From: Myxococcales bacterium
Lineage (GTDB): Bacteria; Myxococcota; Bradymonadia; UBA7976; UBA1532
Reading direction: 5' to 3'
Length of the DNA: 64,000 nucleotides
Assembly: GCA_020633515.1 (NCBI GenBank)
Contig: JACKDM010000012.1
Span: 1-64,000 of the forward strand
How positions within the stretch are numbered: the stretch's first letter is position 1; each line of letters starts with the position of its first letter. The position numbers and the translations under genes were made by a program. Of this stretch, positions 9,204-17,870 are shown piece by piece. The notes beneath the pieces are model-generated. The model worked only from the letters and a program-made list of their open reading frames with translations. It ran no database searches and was not told the DNA's origin.

Positions 9204-10316
9204 TCATGCGCGCGACCGGCGGACGATGTCGGAGAGCTTCTGGATCGAGTCGAGGATGAGCGCGAGGGGGCGGTTGTCGGGTTCGGTCTCGACGGCGCGT
9301 CGCATCGCTTCCTCCGCCCACTCCAGGTCGCCGAGGCTGCGTGCTTCGAGGCTCTCGAGCACGTGGGAGCGGGCCTCGTCGGTGCCGCACAGCGACAGCT
9401 CGCGCGCCTCGCGGTCGCTCTGCCGACCGAGCTCGAGCCGCAACGCGCCGCGCTTGTGCAGCCCGAGGTTGTAGCTGCGCCGGCGGTCGTCGTCCACCAG
9501 CACGGCGTAGGCTTCGCCGAGCCGCTTGTAGAGGGTGTTGATGCGCTCGTAGACGTGCGGGTGGCTGCCGCGGAGGCGCGCGTGCCGGTCGGGGTGCAGC
9601 CAGCGCGCGATGCGGTAGTAGGCGTCGCGGATCTCGGCCGGCTCGGCGCGGCGGTCGACCTCGAGCAGCGCGTAGTAGTCCTGCCGCTCGTGGCTCGCGA
9701 AGCGGGCGTCGATCGCGCGGGCGACCTCGGGCGGCAAGACGCCGAGGCGCTCGATGGGCTCGCGGCGTGAGAGCGCGAGCTCGACGCGCTCGGCGAGCAG
9801 ATCGGGCCCGGCGGGCAGCGGGAGGAAGGCGTCGGCGCCGTACGCGCTGCTCTCGCGGGCGCCGAGCGTCGGGTCGCGATAGGCGGGGCTCATCAGCACG
9901 ATGCCGACCGAGGCGCCGCCGGGCGCGCGGCGGATGAGGCGGCAGAGCGCGACCCCCGACGCCTCGCCGAGCTCGCGGCCGATGATCGCGAGCGCCGCGC
10001 CGCCGCGGCCGAAGGCGTCGAGCGCGGCCTCGGCGGCGTCGAAGGTCTCGGTCGCGAAGACCTCGTCGGGCAGGCAGGCGGCGACCGCCTCGCGCACCGG
10101 GCCGTCGACCTCGACGACGAGCGCGCGCCGCAGCACGACCGGCGGGTCGCTCGGGCGGCGGCGCGTCTCGGGCGGATCGGTGTCGGCGTAGGCGGTCGGC
10201 GCGGTCGACGGGAGCTCGCCCGCCGGCGGCGCCGACGAGCCGACCGGCACCGCGACCCGCTTGAGCGCGATGCGCCCGAGCGCCGGTACGCTGCCCGAGC
10301 GCCGCTTACGCTCCAC
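9204..10316 (-). CDS. J-domain protein with N-terminal pseudo-receiver domain
   Basis: The 370-residue protein has three parts. Residues 1-60 are a basic, Pro-rich linker. About 65-185 resemble a response-regulator receiver (LRRALVVEVDGPVREAV ... GADAFLPLPAG), but the acidic pair, the phospho-acceptor Asp and the conserved Lys are absent. About 215-285 form a J domain (YYALLEVDRRAEPAEIRDAYY, with HPD in RWLHPDRHARLRG), followed by a helical TPR-like tail. J domains stimulate Hsp70 ATPase; the gene starts at ATG 10316, overlapping the stop of the Hsp70 gene, so the two are a likely co-chaperone pair. The pseudo-receiver may target the pair; that is inference. Confidence 0.8.
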   Translation of the reverse strand: MERKRRSGSVPALGRIALKRVAVPVGSSAPPAGELPSTAPTAYADTDPPETRRRPSDPPVVLRRALVVEVDGPVREAVAACLPDEVFATETFDAAEAALDAFGRGGAALAIIGRELGEASGVALCRLIRRAPGGASVGIVLMSPAYRDPTLGARESSAYGADAFLPLPAGPDLLAERVELALSRREPIERLGVLPPEVARAIDARFASHERQDYYALLEVDRRAEPAEIRDAYYRIARWLHPDRHARLRGSHPHVYERINTLYKRLGEAYAVLVDDDRRRSYNLGLHKRGALRLELGRQSDREARELSLCGTDEARSHVLESLEARSLGDLEWAEEAMRRAVETEPDNRPLALILDSIQKLSDIVRRSRA

Positions 10317-11857
10317 GCCCGCTCCGCTTCTTCATCTGCCCCACCTCTTCGGCGGTGTAGCCCGCCGACAGCTCGATCCGCGTCGCCTGCTCGACGCCCG
10401 TCTCGCGGTCGCGCGCGGTCACCATCACCAGCCCGTCGGTGTCGATCTCGAACGTGACCTCGACCTGCACCTCGCCCCGCGGCGCCGGCCGCAGGCCGAA
10501 GAGCTCGACCTCGCCGATCTGGGTGTTCTCGCCGACCTGCCTCGACTCGCCCTGGAAGATCCGCAGCCGCACCGAGCCCTGGTTGTCGCTCGTCGTCGTG
10601 AACACCCGCGTCTGCTCGCAGGGCACCGCGCTGTTGCGCTGGATGAGCACCTCGTAGAAGCCGCCGACGGTCTGCACGCCGAGCGACATCGGGGTGACGT
10701 CGAGCAACAGCGGCTGCGGCCGCGCGTCGGGCGCGAAGGCGTCGGCTTCGAGCGCGGCGCCCTGGATCGCGGCGCCGATCGCGACGACCTCGTCGGGGTT
10801 GAGCTCGGTGAACGGCTCCTGCCCGAAGTAGCCGGCGACCATCTCGCGCACGAGCGGGATCCGCGTCGAGCCGCCGACGAGCACCACCCCGTCGAGGTCG
10901 CCCGCCCGCAGCCCCGCCTCGCGCAGCGCCTCGTCGCACACGAGGAAGGTGCGCTGCACGATGTCCTGGCAGCGCTCCTCGAAGCCGCGCCGGTCGAGCT
11001 GGAAGCGCAGGTCGAGCGGCGCGCCTGTCGTCGCGGTCGAGCTCGCGCACGTTGACGATCGCACGATCCTGGGTCAGCTCGCGCTGAGCTGGCGATCGTG
11101 GCGCAGCCGGTCTGGCGATCGACTGACGAGCGCCTGCGCCCGTTCTGCTGCTTGAACGCGAGCGCCATAGCGCGCGAGGCGGTCGTCAGCCGTCGCCGCT
11201 GAGGAAGGTGTCGCCGGCGGTCGAGGCGACTCTCGAAGACGCTGCTCTTCGACTGAGAGCAGGGTGATGTCGCAGGCCGTGCCGCCGAAGTCGCAGACCG
11301 CGAGCCGGGCGTCGACGTCGCGCCCGTAGCCATAGGCAGCGCGGCGGCGGGTCGGCTCGCGTTGATGACCCGCACCTCGAGATCGGCGCGAGCTCACCGG
11401 CGAGCTTGGTCATCTGCCGTTGCGCGTCGTGGTTCGCTGGCACGTGACGACCGCCTTGTGCAATTTGGCCGCTTGAGGTAGCGCTCGGCGATGTCCTTCT
11501 ACGGCGCGCTGTGCAGCACCATGCCCGAGATTCGGGCAGCCTGTACCGCTTCGCTGCGGATCTCGATTCGGTGGCACCGTTGCGGCCCTTTGATCTGGCA
11601 GCCCCCTGATCGCAGCCTGCACCGGCGGGCGTCGAAGTGGCGGCCGATGAGTGCTTAGCCGAGATGGTGAACCGTCGACGATCGCCTGCGGCGGGCGTGG
11701 TTGCTGACGACGAGCGAGCCGGTCGGCCGCGAACGCCACCATCGACGCCTGCGTACAGTCTTCTTCGTCGATGACGCACTTCGCCATCGAGCACGATCGC
11801 GACCACTGGTGCTGTAGGTGCGAGGTCGATGGGGATGGATCAGTTCGGCTCTGCCAT
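10306..11857 (-). pseudogene. Hsp70 (DnaK-like) chaperone, 5' part frameshifted in this sequence
   Basis: The clean 3' part (10306 to about 11020) encodes the end of the ATPase domain and the substrate-binding beta domain: GVVLVGGSTRIPLVREM, LLLDVTPMSLGVQTVGG, FTTTSDNQGSVRLRIFQGE. Upstream the coding signal jumps between all three minus frames, yet DnaK pieces are readable in order: CDFGGTACDITLLSVEE near 11250-11300, SMVAFAADRLARR near 11700-11740, and a start MAEPN with GGGAG upstream at ATG 11857. The intact gene would be about 515 residues, short for DnaK because the helical lid is largely absent. It overlaps the J-protein gene. The breaks are probably sequence errors rather than decay. 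Confidence 0.75.
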
Positions 11858-13450
11858 CTTTGGTGCTCCCCAGAGGCCGGGCCGGGCCGGAGCGCGATCA
11901 TATCGCAGGCGCCGCGCGCGGGCGCACTCACGGCGGGGCGCGGCCTTGACGACGGCAGGGGCCAAGCCTTCATATTTCTGCCCGCCGATCGGTGCCTGTA
12001 ACCGGTGTCATCTTGCCCGCCGTCGCACCGCGCACGGCTGCTGTACCACCGACTGGGACCGACCAGGATGCTCGAGACGATCAGCAAGGGTTTTCGCACT
12101 GTCAAGGCAATCGCTTCCAGCGGCAAGCGCGAGCTGACCTGAAGAGAACATCAACGAGGCTGCGCGATCCGCATCTGCTGCGTTCGGCTGACGTCGACCT
12201 AAAGGGCCCGCAGCCATCGGCAAGGTCAAGGAGAAGGCGCTCGCTGGTGTCAGTGATCGTCGCGCTTCGGCACCTGCAAGCAGGAAGTGCGGCCGGGCGA
12301 CCACTTCATCAAGATTCAGGAAGAGTTTTGAGAACTCATGGGGGCCGGTCGACACTGCTCGACTTCGGGGCCGGCATCACCAAGATCATGATGATCGCAG
12401 CCCCAGGGTTTTCGGGCAAGACGACCACCACCGCGTAAGCTCGCCCGGTTTCTCGCTACCGTGACCAGGGCTGCAAACCTCCTCGTCGCTGCTTCAGACA
12501 TCTACCGCCCCTGCCGTGCGATCCAGCAGTTCGGCGAGCGCCTCGGGGGTGCCTGTTCACCACGAAGACGGCGCAGCCCTTGCCCGCCATCTGTGCAGAA
12601 CGCGCTCGACGACGCTAAGAAGCGGCGGATGTCGTGATCTTCGATATCATTGCCGCCGCCGCCATCGACGAGGCGCTTTTCGATGACCGAGCCGGAGATC
12701 ATGGGCGCGCGGCAAATTAGCCCGACAATGTCCTGCTCGTAGTCGACGCGATGATCGGCCAGGACGCGGTGGCGCGGCCGGCGGGCAGTCGCCTCGACGA
12801 GCGCATCGGGTACTTCAGCGGGTTTATCATGACCAAGTCGACGGCGGATGCCTGCGGTGGCGCGGCGCGTCGATCAAGGCGGTCACCGGCAAGCCCATCA
12901 AGCCCTCGGCGATGTGGCGAGGGCCCTGACGCCCTTTAAAGAGTTCCGCCCCGAGGTCTCCGCGAGCCGCATCAGCGTGGGCTTCTGGCGACATCGTCGG
13001 CCCAGCGCAGGACTTCGAGGCGTCGTCGACGAGGAGAGCCGAGCAGGACGCCAAGAAGCTGCTCTCCGTGCTCCGACATGTGGACTTCGAGCAGATCCGG
13101 CACCCATCGAAGATAAGCAGCCTCGGGAGCTCTTCGAGAAGCTGCCGTTCTTCGGTGACGGCTCCCCTGAGGGCGTGCAGCTCGACGAGTCGGCGCTCGT
13201 CGCATCGAAGCGATCATCCAGTCGATGACTAAGCAGTGAGCGCAGCAAAGCCTGAGCTGATCGAGAAGCAGCAACTTCGGGCCAGCGCATCGGCGCGGCT
13301 CGGCAGCGACCCCTAAGGAGGTCATCGGACTGTCGGGCGCTTCAAGGCGCATGTGCACCATCATGGGCGCGACTGGCCTGCCGGGCGGCGTAACCTGCTC
13401 GGCTGCTGCCGGGCTTCAAGCAGTTCGCCCAGATGCAGCAGCCTGCTGCG
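11020..13450. other. Damaged interval: dense frameshifts and substitutions
   Basis: Between about 11020 and 13450 no frame on either strand stays coding for more than a few dozen codons, although the order of Hsp70 motifs (minus strand) and Ffh motifs (plus strand) is preserved throughout. Clean, full-length genes resume exactly on both sides. Indels occur roughly every 20-60 bases by eye. This pattern fits an uncorrected or gap-filled piece of assembly better than two separately decayed genes. The 210-base divergent promoter region (11858-12067) lies inside it, so its promoters cannot be read reliably. Confidence 0.75.
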
Positions 13451-13760
13451 CATCTCGCCTGATCAGTTCGGGGTCGACCCGGGCGCGGCCGGCGGGGCGG
13501 GCGGGCTGCCCGGGCTCGGCGGTCTGGGTGGCTTCGGGGGCATGGGTGGCATGGGCGGGCTGCCCGGGCTGCCGGGTGGGCAGGCGCCGACCGCCGAGAT
13601 GATCCACGAGATGCTGCCCGGGCTGCCCAAGGGCTACCTGCCGCCGGGCACCCCGGGTGGGGCGCGCAAGAAGAGCGCCGCCGCGTCGAAGGCGAAGGAC
13701 CGCTCGCGCAAGAAGAACAAGACCGCCCGCGCCGCACGCAAGAAGCAGAAGAAGAAGTGA
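12068..13760 (+). pseudogene. ffh: Signal recognition particle protein Ffh (SRP54), frameshifted in this sequence
   Basis: Ffh binds 4.5S RNA and signal sequences and delivers ribosomes to FtsY. Readable fragments in order: MLETISKGFRTVK from ATG 12068, IGKVKEKALAG near 12215, the P-loop GFSGKTTTTA at about 12406-12435, a DAKKRR...VVIFD G-domain strand near 12615-12645, and the M-domain piece LPFFGDGSPEGVQLDESALV near 13143-13202. From about 13450 the frame is clean: a Gly/Met-rich stretch (GGFGGMGGMGGLPG) and a very basic Lys/Arg tail ending KKQKKK at 13760. Many indels break the rest. As ffh is essential and normally single-copy, sequence error is the likelier cause. Confidence 0.8.
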
Positions 13761-14596
13761 CCGCAGGCGAGCTGCGCTGCCCCGCCCACCCCGACGCGCC
13801 GGCGGTCGCGGCGTGCGTCGAGTGCGGGCGGCTGGTCTGCGCGGCGTGCCGCACCGTCGACGCCGACGGCCTCTCGCGCTGCCCGGCGTGCCTCTCGGCG
13901 CGCACCGACGAGGCCCCGCCGCCGCCCCCCCGCACCACCCTGCCCCCCCGCGAGAGCAGCGCGCCCGCCGCCGGTCCGAGCGTCGTGTCGGCGGGCGCCC
14001 CCGCCGCCGCGCTCGCCGACGGCCCCGGGGTCGTCACCGTGCCGCTCATCCCGTGGGAGCGCGCCGGCCTCGGCGACATCGCCGCGTTCGTGCTCACCGC
14101 CCGCGAGGCGCTCTTCGGCCCGACCCGCTACCTCTTCGCGGTGCCCTGGATGCGCGGCGAGCTGCGCACCCCGCTGCTCTTCGCGATCATCGCCGGGGTC
14201 ATCGGCCAGCTCGCCGTCGTCGCCCAGACCGCGTTCGCCGGCCCGACCGGCCCGACCGTCGGGCTCACGACGCTCACCCCCGCGCTCGCGCTCGCGACCG
14301 CGCCGCTCCTGCCGCTCGTCGTCACCGTCGCGCTCTTCTTCAAGGCCCTCGCCGCCCACGCGATGCTGCGCCTCGCCGGCCCGCCCCGACTGCCCTTCGA
14401 AGCGACGTTCCGGGTCTACGCCTACGCCGAGGTCGCCTCGCTCTTGCTGCTCGTGCCCTACATCGGGGCCTACGCGGCGCGGTTCTTCGCCATCTTCCTC
14501 ATCATCACCGGGCTCCGGCTCGCGCAGGGCGCCGGCTTCTCGGCGAGCCTGCTCGCGATGGCGCCGACCCTGCTGTTGATGTGGGTGCTGGTCTGA
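13757..14596 (+). CDS. YIP1-family membrane protein with N-terminal B-box-like zinc finger
   Basis: Residues 1-50 carry a Cys/His cluster (CPAHPDAPAVAACVECGRLVCAACR, split here: CPAHPDA, CVECGRLVCAACR, CPACLSAR) like a B-box or zinc-ribbon. A Pro/Ala-rich linker follows, then five or so membrane segments with the YIP1-type spacing (LTAREALFGPTRYLF ... LLLLVPYIGAYAARFFAIFL). The start is GTG 13757, overlapping the ffh stop (GTGA), so expression is probably coupled to ffh. Function unknown; related soluble-zinc-plus-YIP1 proteins are common in Myxococcota. Confidence 0.7.
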   Translation: MTAGELRCPAHPDAPAVAACVECGRLVCAACRTVDADGLSRCPACLSARTDEAPPPPPRTTLPPRESSAPAAGPSVVSAGAPAAALADGPGVVTVPLIPWERAGLGDIAAFVLTAREALFGPTRYLFAVPWMRGELRTPLLFAIIAGVIGQLAVVAQTAFAGPTGPTVGLTTLTPALALATAPLLPLVVTVALFFKALAAHAMLRLAGPPRLPFEATFRVYAYAEVASLLLLVPYIGAYAARFFAIFLIITGLRLAQGAGFSASLLAMAPTLLLMWVLV

Positions 14597-14630
14597 TCGA
14601 CACTGGCAGCCCAGAGGCGGGAGGTGAGCC

Positions 14631-15629
14631 ATGCGATCGGCGGTGATCGGCGGCGGGAGCTGGGGCACGGCGCTCGCCAAGGTGCTGTGTGACAAAGGCC
14701 CGGTCCGGTTGTGGGCGCGCTCGGCCGAGGTGGTCGAGGGCATCAACCGCGAGCATCGCAACCCCCGCTACCAGCGTGACATCGAGCTGCCCGAAGAGCT
14801 CGTCGCGACCCCTGCGCTCGACGAGGCGCTCGCCGGCGCCGAGCTCGTCTGCGTGGTCGTGCCGAGCCATGCGCTGCGCGGGGTGATGAAAGACGCGGCG
14901 CCCTACATGACCCCCGGGGTGCCGATCGTCTCGGCGAGCAAGGGCATCGAGAACGAGAGCCTGCAGACGATGGAAGAGGTGCTCACCGAGGTGCTGCCGC
15001 GCGCCTTGTGGGCCGACCTCGCGTTCCTCTCCGGGCCGAGCTTCGCGCGCGAGACGCTGCTCGAGCTCGCGACCGCGGTCACCGTCGCCGCCCGCTTCCA
15101 CGGCGTCGCCGAGGCGGTGCAGGCGGCGTTCTCGACCAACTACTTCCGCTGCTACACCACCGAAGACGTCACCGGCGTCGAGCTCGGCGGCGCGCTCAAG
15201 AACGTCGTCGCGATCGCCGCCGGCGCCGCGCACGGCCTCGGCCTCGGCCACAACAGCCGCTCGGCGCTGCTCACCCGCGGCCTCGCCGAGATCACCCGCC
15301 TCGCCGTCGCCCGCGGCGCCAACCCCCTGACCCTGAGCGGCCTCGCCGGCATGGGCGACCTCGTCCTGACCTGCACCGGCGAGCTCAGCCGCAACCGCCA
15401 CGTCGGCGTCGAGCTCGGCCGCGGGCGCACGCTCGACGCGATCCTCGGCGAGATGAAGGAGGTCGCCGAGGGCGTGCGCACCGCCAAGAGCGCCTATCGG
15501 CTCGGGCTGCGCGAGGGGGTCGAGATGCCGATCACCGCCGCGGTCTACCGGGTGCTCTACGAGGCCAAGTCGCCCCGCATCGCCGTCGGTGAGCTGATGG
15601 GCCGCCACCTCAAGCGGGAGCGCACCTGA
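14631..15629 (+). CDS. gpsA: NAD(P)H-dependent glycerol-3-phosphate dehydrogenase GpsA
   Basis: GpsA makes sn-glycerol 3-phosphate from dihydroxyacetone phosphate for phospholipid synthesis (cytoplasm). The 332-residue protein has the nucleotide-binding loop IGGGSWGTALAKVL (residues 6-19), the substrate/catalytic region GGALKNVVAIAAGAAHGLG with the catalytic Lys, and NSRSALLTRGLAEI. The start is ATG 14631 with GGGAGG upstream. Its TGA overlaps the ATG of the next gene (TGATG), making the start of a four-gene translationally coupled run to 17807. Confidence 0.95.
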   Translation: MRSAVIGGGSWGTALAKVLCDKGPVRLWARSAEVVEGINREHRNPRYQRDIELPEELVATPALDEALAGAELVCVVVPSHALRGVMKDAAPYMTPGVPIVSASKGIENESLQTMEEVLTEVLPRALWADLAFLSGPSFARETLLELATAVTVAARFHGVAEAVQAAFSTNYFRCYTTEDVTGVELGGALKNVVAIAAGAAHGLGLGHNSRSALLTRGLAEITRLAVARGANPLTLSGLAGMGDLVLTCTGELSRNRHVGVELGRGRTLDAILGEMKEVAEGVRTAKSAYRLGLREGVEMPITAAVYRVLYEAKSPRIAVGELMGRHLKRERT

Positions 15630-16249
15630 TGCGCGCCGCCGTCTTCGCGTCGATCGCGCTCGCGCTCGTGCTCGCCGCGCCCGCCGACGCGCAGCCCCGC
15701 CGCGCCCGCGCCGACGCGATCACCCCCCACGCCGCCGACGTCTACGGCCCCGACGACCCGCTCGCCGCCCAGAAGGCCCGCGTCGACGAGATCATGGGCG
15801 TCTTCGAGGTGCACCCGCCCCGCCGCCACCCGGCCGAGCGCACCCGCATCAAGGGCTCGGCGGTGCAGATCGAGGTCTGGCACCCGATCGGCCGCAACAC
15901 CGACGTCGAGCTCAAGACCCGCGCGGTCGAGTGGTTCGTCTTCGGCCGCACCCAGTACGCCGAGGGCGTGCGCGGCGTCTTCAGCGAGATGCCCGACGTC
16001 AAGGACATCCGCTTCACCTTCATCGACGTCATCCGCCCCGACGAGAAGGGCCGCCGGCAGTCGAAGCAGGAAGACCAGATCAAGATCTACCTCCTGCTCC
16101 ACCTCGACCGCCGCCGCTTCGAGCAGCTCCCCATCGAGGCGCTCGAAGGCTGCGTGGCCCGCGGCGACTGCAGCGCCGAGTTCCGCAGCAGCTTCAAGGA
16201 CGCCCGCTTCGACCGGCAGTACACCCGAAAGGCCCGCGAAGAGGAATGA
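15629..16249 (+). CDS. Secreted protein of unknown function
   Basis: 206 residues starting with a Sec signal peptide (MRAAVFASIALALVLAAPADA). The mature part is basic and charged, with two cysteines near the C-terminus (EGCVARGDCSAEF) that could form a disulfide, and ends in a charged tail (RKAREEE). No family recognised. It overlaps gpsA upstream (TGATG) and prmC downstream (ATGA), so it is part of a housekeeping operon, but that does not reveal its role. Confidence 0.7.
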   Translation: MRAAVFASIALALVLAAPADAQPRRARADAITPHAADVYGPDDPLAAQKARVDEIMGVFEVHPPRRHPAERTRIKGSAVQIEVWHPIGRNTDVELKTRAVEWFVFGRTQYAEGVRGVFSEMPDVKDIRFTFIDVIRPDEKGRRQSKQEDQIKIYLLLHLDRRRFEQLPIEALEGCVARGDCSAEFRSSFKDARFDRQYTRKAREEE

Positions 16250-17109
16250 CCGCAGAGCGTTGGACCATCGCGCGGGTGCTCGAGTGGACGACCGGCTTCT
16301 TCCGCGACCGGGGCCTCGACTCGCCCCGGCTCGACGCCGAGCTGCTCATCGCCGACGCGCTCGGCATCGACCGGATGCGCATCTACCTCGACCACCACAA
16401 GCCACTGACCCCCGATGAGCTGACCGCGGTGCGGGAGCGGGTGCGGCGCCGCGGGCGCCATGAGCCGGTCGCCTACATCACCGGGCAGAAGGGGTTCTGG
16501 AGCCTCGACCTCGCCGTCGACGCCCGGGTGCTCGTGCCGCGACCCGACACCGAGCGCCTCGTCGAGCGCGCGATCGCCCGCCTCGAAGGCCGCGAGGCGC
16601 CGCGGGTGGTCGACGTCGGCTGCGGCAGCGGCGCGATCGCGCTCGCCATCGCGCACGACCGCCCCGACGCGCAGGTCACCGGGGTCGACCGCTCGCCCGA
16701 CGCGCTCGCCGTCTCGCGGCAGAACGCCGCCACCCTCGGCCTCGATCGGGTGGTCTTCCGCGAGGGCGACCTGCTCGCCGGCCTCGACGGCCCCTTCGAC
16801 CTCGTCGCGTCGAACCCGCCCTACATCCCGAGCGCCGACATCGAGGCGCTCATGCCCGACGTCGCCCGCTACGAGCCCCGCGCGGCGCTCGACGGCGGCC
16901 CCGACGGGCTCGACCTCGTGCGCCGCCTCATCCCCGAGGCCGCCGACCGCCTCGCGCCGGGCGGGGTGCTGCTCGTCGAGATCGGCCACGACCAGGGCCC
17001 GGCGGCGCGCGCGCTCGCCGAAGCCGACGGGCGCTTCGAAGACGTGCAGATCGTCGCCGATTACGGCCGCCGCGACCGGGTCCTCGAAGCGACCCGTAAG
17101 GCCGGTTGA
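16246..17109 (+). CDS. prmC: Peptide chain release factor N5-glutamine methyltransferase PrmC
   Basis: PrmC methylates the Gln of the GGQ motif in release factors 1 and 2 using S-adenosylmethionine. The 287-residue protein has the N-terminal helical domain (SPRLDAELLIADALGIDR), the SAM-binding motif VVDVGCGSGAIALAIAHDRP and the substrate-Gln motif SNPPYIPSADI. The start is ATG 16246, overlapping the previous stop. The upstream partner prfA is not in the window. Confidence 0.93.
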   Translation: MTAERWTIARVLEWTTGFFRDRGLDSPRLDAELLIADALGIDRMRIYLDHHKPLTPDELTAVRERVRRRGRHEPVAYITGQKGFWSLDLAVDARVLVPRPDTERLVERAIARLEGREAPRVVDVGCGSGAIALAIAHDRPDAQVTGVDRSPDALAVSRQNAATLGLDRVVFREGDLLAGLDGPFDLVASNPPYIPSADIEALMPDVARYEPRAALDGGPDGLDLVRRLIPEAADRLAPGGVLLVEIGHDQGPAARALAEADGRFEDVQIVADYGRRDRVLEATRKAG

Positions 17110-17807
17110 TGCGCACTGGCGCGCCTCTCTCCGACGTCGCCATCGCGCCGACCGAGCGGCCGCGCCGCGTACGCCCGCTCGTCGCGCTGACCACGCTGCT
17201 GGCAATCCCGCTGCTCACCGGCTGCGACGCCCGCGAGCTGCAGCACGTCGCCGATCGCTGGCTCGCCGACGCACCCGCCGTCGAGCAGGCCGCCTACCTG
17301 CACCAGCTCGCGCGGGTCATGCCGTTCTACGTGATCGGCGCGCTCGTCAGCGGGCTCCTGCTCGTCGCGACCATGCTCAACGGCCTCGAACACGCCCGCA
17401 ACATGGGCCGCGACGACGCGATCCGCTACAGCGCCTGGCTCGGGCTGCTCGGCTTCGTCGCGCTCTTCCTCGCGATGGCGTTCCCCGCCGAGTGGCTCCC
17501 GCCCGGCCACCCGCTCATCGCGCTCGGCGGCGCGCTCGCGCTGAGCGCCGGCGGCACCCTCGCCGCGGCCGGCGGCGCCCCCGAGCGCGCCGTGCTCCGC
17601 ACCGGCTACTTCGCCGCCACCCTCGGGCTGCCCCTCTTCGGGCTGCTCTTCAACCGCGACGTCTACCTCATGGACACCACCGCGAGCCTCTTCATCGGGC
17701 AGGCGAGCGGGCTGTTGCTCGTCATCGTGCTCAGCGGCCCGCTGCGCGCCGGGCTCGTCGACTTCGTGCGCCGCCGCGAAGACGCCCGCAAGACGCCGCG
17801 CCGCTGA
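17109..17807 (+). CDS. Membrane protein with N-terminal lipobox-like segment
   Basis: 232 residues from ATG 17109, which overlaps the prmC stop (a TTG one codon earlier is also possible). The first hydrophobic segment ends in a lipobox-like LLTGC (Cys near residue 40), followed by about five membrane segments (YVIGALVSGLLLVATML, YSAWLGLLGFVALFLAMAF and others). A lipid-modified polytopic protein would be unusual; the LTGC may be chance. Unknown function. Confidence 0.6.
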   Translation: MRTGAPLSDVAIAPTERPRRVRPLVALTTLLAIPLLTGCDARELQHVADRWLADAPAVEQAAYLHQLARVMPFYVIGALVSGLLLVATMLNGLEHARNMGRDDAIRYSAWLGLLGFVALFLAMAFPAEWLPPGHPLIALGGALALSAGGTLAAAGGAPERAVLRTGYFAATLGLPLFGLLFNRDVYLMDTTASLFIGQASGLLLVIVLSGPLRAGLVDFVRRREDARKTPRR

Positions 17808-17870
17808 CGCGGCAGATCCGCCCTGCAACGCGAGTTGAAGCGGTGTCCGGCCCTTCCCTAATGTGCGCTC

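Noticed and set aside
11020..13450. Damaged interval as a horizontally acquired or degraded island
   Set aside because: Motifs and base composition are like the neighbours and there are no mobile-element genes; frameshifts in two unrelated housekeeping genes with clean flanks fit sequence error better.
13353..13760. Gly/Met-rich short ORF as a separate Gly-rich protein
   Set aside because: It is the C-terminal M-domain tail of Ffh, readable because the damaged interval ends just before it.
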